Below are positions 5,148-7,946 of a DNA stretch of 7,946 nucleotides, piece by piece (the stretch's first letter is position 1; every line of letters begins with the position of its first letter). Under the pieces are notes generated by a model. The model was not told the origin of the DNA. It was given only the letters and a program-made list of their open reading frames with translations, and did no database searches. The position numbers were made by a program, and so were the translations under genes. The stretch is taken from assembly GCA_030730545.1 (NCBI GenBank), contig JANQUX010000142.1, positions 1 through 7,946 on the forward strand, in the 5' to 3' direction. The stretch comes from Maribacter sp. (GTDB taxonomy: Bacteria; Bacteroidota; Bacteroidia; Flavobacteriales; Flavobacteriaceae).

Positions 5148-7493
5148 TTAAAAATCTAAATCTTCTAAATCATCTTCAACATCTTTATCTTGCTTTATAT
5201 CGGCTGAGAATTTATCGCAATCTATTTCAATAGACATGTTAGCTGGCCTTTCAAAATCTTCTTTAGAAATGCCCAATTCTTCATTTGCATAATTTTTGGT
5301 CATATACAGACCCCATATAGGCAATGCCATTGAAGCACCTTGACCATAGGTAATACTTTTAAAGTGCACTGCTCTTTCTTCGCCACCTACCCATACACCA
5401 GTAACTAAATTAGGTACCATACCCATAAACCAACCATCACTGTTGTTTTGTGTAGTACCTGTTTTACCCGCAATTGGGTTTGTCAATTGATATGGATAAC
5501 CTGTAATGATTTCATCATATTCTGGTCTCCATTTATTATAACCCGTTGTACGTAAACGTGTACCCGAACCACCTTGGGTAACACCTTTCATTAGGTCTAA
5601 AATAGCATACGAAACATCTTTACTCAATACATCTTTTGTTTCTGGAACATATTCATACAGAACCGTACCATCTTTATTTTCTATACGAGTAACCATAACC
5701 GGTTTTACATACACCCCTTGGTTAGCAAAAGCACCGTATGCACCTACCATCTCATATACATTAACATCTAAAGAGCCTAAGGCTATTGAAGGCACTTCTA
5801 GAATTTCTCCTGAAAGTCCTAAATTACGAACCATACTTACAACAGATTTCGGACCTACCTCATCTATTAATTGTGCGGTAACCGTGTTTACAGAATTTGC
5901 CAAAGCTCTTTTTAGCGAATAGCTAGTACCAGAGTACTTCATGTCAGAATTTCTTGGACACCAAGGCTCCACATTACCATGCTTACCTGCTTCAATACAA
6001 TATTGTGTATCTGGGCGAGTTTCACAAGGTGATAAGCGTAATTGATCAATGGCGGCAGCATAAACAAAAGGTTTAAAAGTAGAACCTGCCTGTCTTGCAC
6101 CTTGTATAACATTATCATATTGAAAATGCTTATAATTGATACCACCAACCCATGCTTTTACATGACCGGTTTGTGGCTCCATAGACATCATTGCCGTTCT
6201 TAAAAATGTTTTATAGTAACGGATGGAATCCATCGGAGTTAGAATAGTATCTTTTTCTTTAGTCTGACTTTTCCAATCGAAAACTGTCATCTCGGTTTTT
6301 TTATCAAAAGACTCGCGAATCTGCTTTTCAGATTTACCTTCGCTTTTCATGATTTTCCATCTTTCAGAATTTTTCATGGCGCGCTCCATAATACTCTTCG
6401 TCTCTTCTGGTGTAATATCCAAAAACGGTGCTGTCTTATTTCTATCAGGAGTATTTTGATGAAAGAACTCAGCTTGCAATTTAGTCATATGCTCATTGAC
6501 TGCTTCTTCGGCATTAGCCTGCATTTTCGAGTCAATGGTGGTGTAAATTTTGAGTCCGTCTAAATACAGATTATAACGATCAGATTCGTCACCAATAGCA
6601 GGCTTCGGATTCTTATCTATCCAATCTTTCATAAAACGTTGCAAATACATTCTAAAATAGGTTGCCAAACCAACACTATGCGTTTCTGGATTGTAGTTGA
6701 TATCCATTTTAGTAGCCTGTAGCGAATCTTTCTCTACATCGGTAATGAAATCATATTTTGCCATTTGAGCCAAAACAACATCTCTACGATCTTTCACCAT
6801 TTCTTCCCTACGCATAGGGTTAAAAAGTGATGAATTTTTGAACATACCCACCAGCATTGCTGATTCTTCAGTTTTTAAATCTTTAGGCTCTTTACCAAAA
6901 TAAATACGTGAAGCAGAACGAATACCATCGGCATTATTACCAAAATCATAAATATTAAAATACATACTGATGATTTCTTCTTTGGTATAGCTTCGCTCTA
7001 ATCGAATGGCCAATACCCATTCTTTAATTTTTTGCTGTATGGTCTCAAACTTATTTCTAGAACGAACCCCTACGAATAACTGTCTTGCCAATTGCTGAGA
7101 GATAGTACTTGCCCCACCTTTACTACCCAAATACACAAACGCTCTTAAAGTACCCCAAGCATCAATTCCTGAATGAGAATTAAACCGAACATCTTCAGTA
7201 GCTATTAACGCATTGACTAAATTTTCTGGTAATTCATTAAATTTTACATCGGTACGGTTATCGTCTAAATAGAACTTGCCCAACAAGTTACCATCAGATG
7301 ATATTATTTGTGAAGCTAAATTTGTCTGCGGATTTTCTAAATACTCATAAGGTGGTAATGCACCGAAAAGTCCCCAAGAGGCAGATAAGAAAATTAATGC
7401 TACAATTGCAATACCTGACCCAAACAAAATCCAAAACCATAATATGAATTTCGAAAAACTATTCGTTGTTTTTTTCTTTACCTCTTTTGCCAT
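5148..7493 (-). CDS. Bifunctional class A penicillin-binding protein (PBP1A-like)
   Basis: Inner-membrane peptidoglycan synthase that polymerises lipid II (glycosyltransferase) and cross-links stem peptides (transpeptidase); 781 residues, normal for the family. A short basic cytoplasmic tail is followed by one membrane span at about 15-40. The GT51 domain shows EDVRFNSHSG at 100-109 with catalytic Glu100, GASTISQQ at 127-134, KIKEW at 155-159 and a motif containing RLERSYTKEEI near 164-174. A charged linker of about 80 residues (340-425) precedes the transpeptidase domain, which carries STFK at 471-474 (nucleophile Ser471, Lys474), SVN at 534-536 and KTG at 677-679. All catalytic motifs are intact. 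Three cysteines (490, 499, 512) lie close together after the STFK helix, and the C-terminus (769-781) is strongly acidic. It starts 3 nt after the gldH stop and ends before a strong terminator, so both genes form one transcript. Penicillin sensitivity is expected but not shown. Confidence 0.95.
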   Translation of the reverse strand: MAKEVKKKTTNSFSKFILWFWILFGSGIAIVALIFLSASWGLFGALPPYEYLENPQTNLASQIISSDGNLLGKFYLDDNRTDVKFNELPENLVNALIATEDVRFNSHSGIDAWGTLRAFVYLGSKGGASTISQQLARQLFVGVRSRNKFETIQQKIKEWVLAIRLERSYTKEEIISMYFNIYDFGNNADGIRSASRIYFGKEPKDLKTEESAMLVGMFKNSSLFNPMRREEMVKDRRDVVLAQMAKYDFITDVEKDSLQATKMDINYNPETHSVGLATYFRMYLQRFMKDWIDKNPKPAIGDESDRYNLYLDGLKIYTTIDSKMQANAEEAVNEHMTKLQAEFFHQNTPDRNKTAPFLDITPEETKSIMERAMKNSERWKIMKSEGKSEKQIRESFDKKTEMTVFDWKSQTKEKDTILTPMDSIRYYKTFLRTAMMSMEPQTGHVKAWVGGINYKHFQYDNVIQGARQAGSTFKPFVYAAAIDQLRLSPCETRPDTQYCIEAGKHGNVEPWCPRNSDMKYSGTSYSLKRALANSVNTVTAQLIDEVGPKSVVSMVRNLGLSGEILEVPSIALGSLDVNVYEMVGAYGAFANQGVYVKPVMVTRIENKDGTVLYEYVPETKDVLSKDVSYAILDLMKGVTQGGSGTRLRTTGYNKWRPEYDEIITGYPYQLTNPIAGKTGTTQNNSDGWFMGMVPNLVTGVWVGGEERAVHFKSITYGQGASMALPIWGLYMTKNYANEELGISKEDFERPANMSIEIDCDKFSADIKQDKDVEDDLEDLDF

Positions 7494-7496
7494 TGT

Positions 7497-7946
7497 TTAC
7501 GGGGTGCTTTTTGTTACTTCTATGCCAACATCTGTAATACCTTCGAGACCGATTATGCCCGATACATTACCGTTTTTACGCATCGCTTGCGATACCTCTA
7601 TAGTATATACGCCCGAAGAGGAAAAAACGATGTTTTCTTTATACCATAATTTATTTTCTTTAATACTACCATTCCCTTTTCCAAGCCAAGTACCATCGGG
7701 TGCAGACATGGCATATTCTAAGGTATCTTTAGTTACCTCTCCTTCAGGTGTAGTTAAAGAAGCGATGATAAACAAATTACTATAAGGAAATGTATTGTCA
7801 TTACGAACATTAATAAAGATATCGTGCTCGGCAATAGTATCCATTTTTGAAAGTGAAAACTCAAGAATATTATCTTTGTTCCAAACACCGTCTTCTAAAG
7901 TTCGGTATTCGGTTTTGATAATATTGCTGTCACAAGAAGCAAAAAG
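7497..7946 (-). CDS. gldH: Gliding-motility lipoprotein GldH, 5'-partial
   Basis: Envelope lipoprotein of the GldH family, required for gliding motility in flavobacteria and working with the other Gld proteins linked to the type IX secretion/motility machinery. The frame runs off the right edge. The first visible codons read LFASC, the end of a type II signal peptide, so the Cys at 7932-7934 would be lipidated and only about 10-15 residues of signal peptide are missing. The mature start CDSNIIKTEYRTLEDGVWNK matches the family pattern of Cys-Asp, a conserved Tyr and a Trp-x-Lys. Later blocks include NVRNDNTFPYSNLFI and a C-terminal GLEGITDVGIEV. The Met at 7844 is internal (about residue 35 of the visible part) and should not be taken as the start. 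The stop is 3 nt before the PBP1A start, indicating cotranscription. The role in gliding is family knowledge; the assignment rests on recognised sequence pattern and the neighbouring PBP gene. Confidence 0.88.
   Translation of the reverse strand, partial: LFASCDSNIIKTEYRTLEDGVWNKDNILEFSLSKMDTIAEHDIFINVRNDNTFPYSNLFIIASLTTPEGEVTKDTLEYAMSAPDGTWLGKGNGSIKENKLWYKENIVFSSSGVYTIEVSQAMRKNGNVSGIIGLEGITDVGIEVTKSTP

Noticed and set aside
7444..7785. A 113-codon open frame on the + strand
   Set aside because: It is antisense to the end of gldH and the start of the PBP gene, both well supported, and shows no motif of its own.
7497..7844. GldH starting at the internal Met at 7844
   Set aside because: The frame stays open to the right edge and shows a lipobox (LFASC) and typical GldH mature N-terminus upstream of that Met, so the start lies outside the window.

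Overview
The window looks like chromosome from a marine-type Flavobacteriaceae (phylum Bacteroidota). The reasons are a gliding-motility lipoprotein of the GldH family directly upstream of a bifunctional class A penicillin-binding protein, AT-rich DNA, A-rich translation starts without clear Shine-Dalgarno sequences, a TAnnTTTG-type promoter element, and short lipoproteins. The genus cannot be named from the sequence alone.

Layout: the + strand carries only the 3' part of a PLP-dependent methionine-type aminotransferase (2-991, N-terminus outside the window). Everything else is on the - strand. Read in the direction of transcription (high to low coordinates), there is first gldH (cut by the right edge) and, 3 nt later, the gene for a PBP1A-like transglycosylase/transpeptidase, closed by a strong hairpin terminator (5094-5126). 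Next come scoA and scoB, 4 nt apart, encoding the two subunits of a 3-oxoacid CoA-transferase. A 483-nt stretch without a long gene follows (3203-3685). It contains a probable 35-codon gene with its own strong terminator (3375-3408) and a good Bacteroidota-type promoter for the next gene. That gene is a small lipoprotein with a possible lipocalin-like fold (2837-3202), ended by another terminator (2703-2730). Last come a PaiA-like GNAT acetyltransferase and a secreted beta-lactamase-fold serine hydrolase, 16 nt apart, which converge on the aminotransferase with a 10-nt gap.

Functionally this is mostly core chromosome: envelope biogenesis and gliding (gldH, PBP1A), ketoacid/acyl-CoA metabolism (scoAB), amino-acid transamination, and small accessory envelope and acetyltransferase functions. 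I see no mobile element, CRISPR array, tRNA, rRNA or defence system, and no convincing evidence of a new multi-gene system. The points most worth a second look are the 35-codon gene, an unexplained in-frame open stretch after the lipoprotein stop that ends exactly at the terminator, and that terminator's position only 11 nt before the acetyltransferase start codon.
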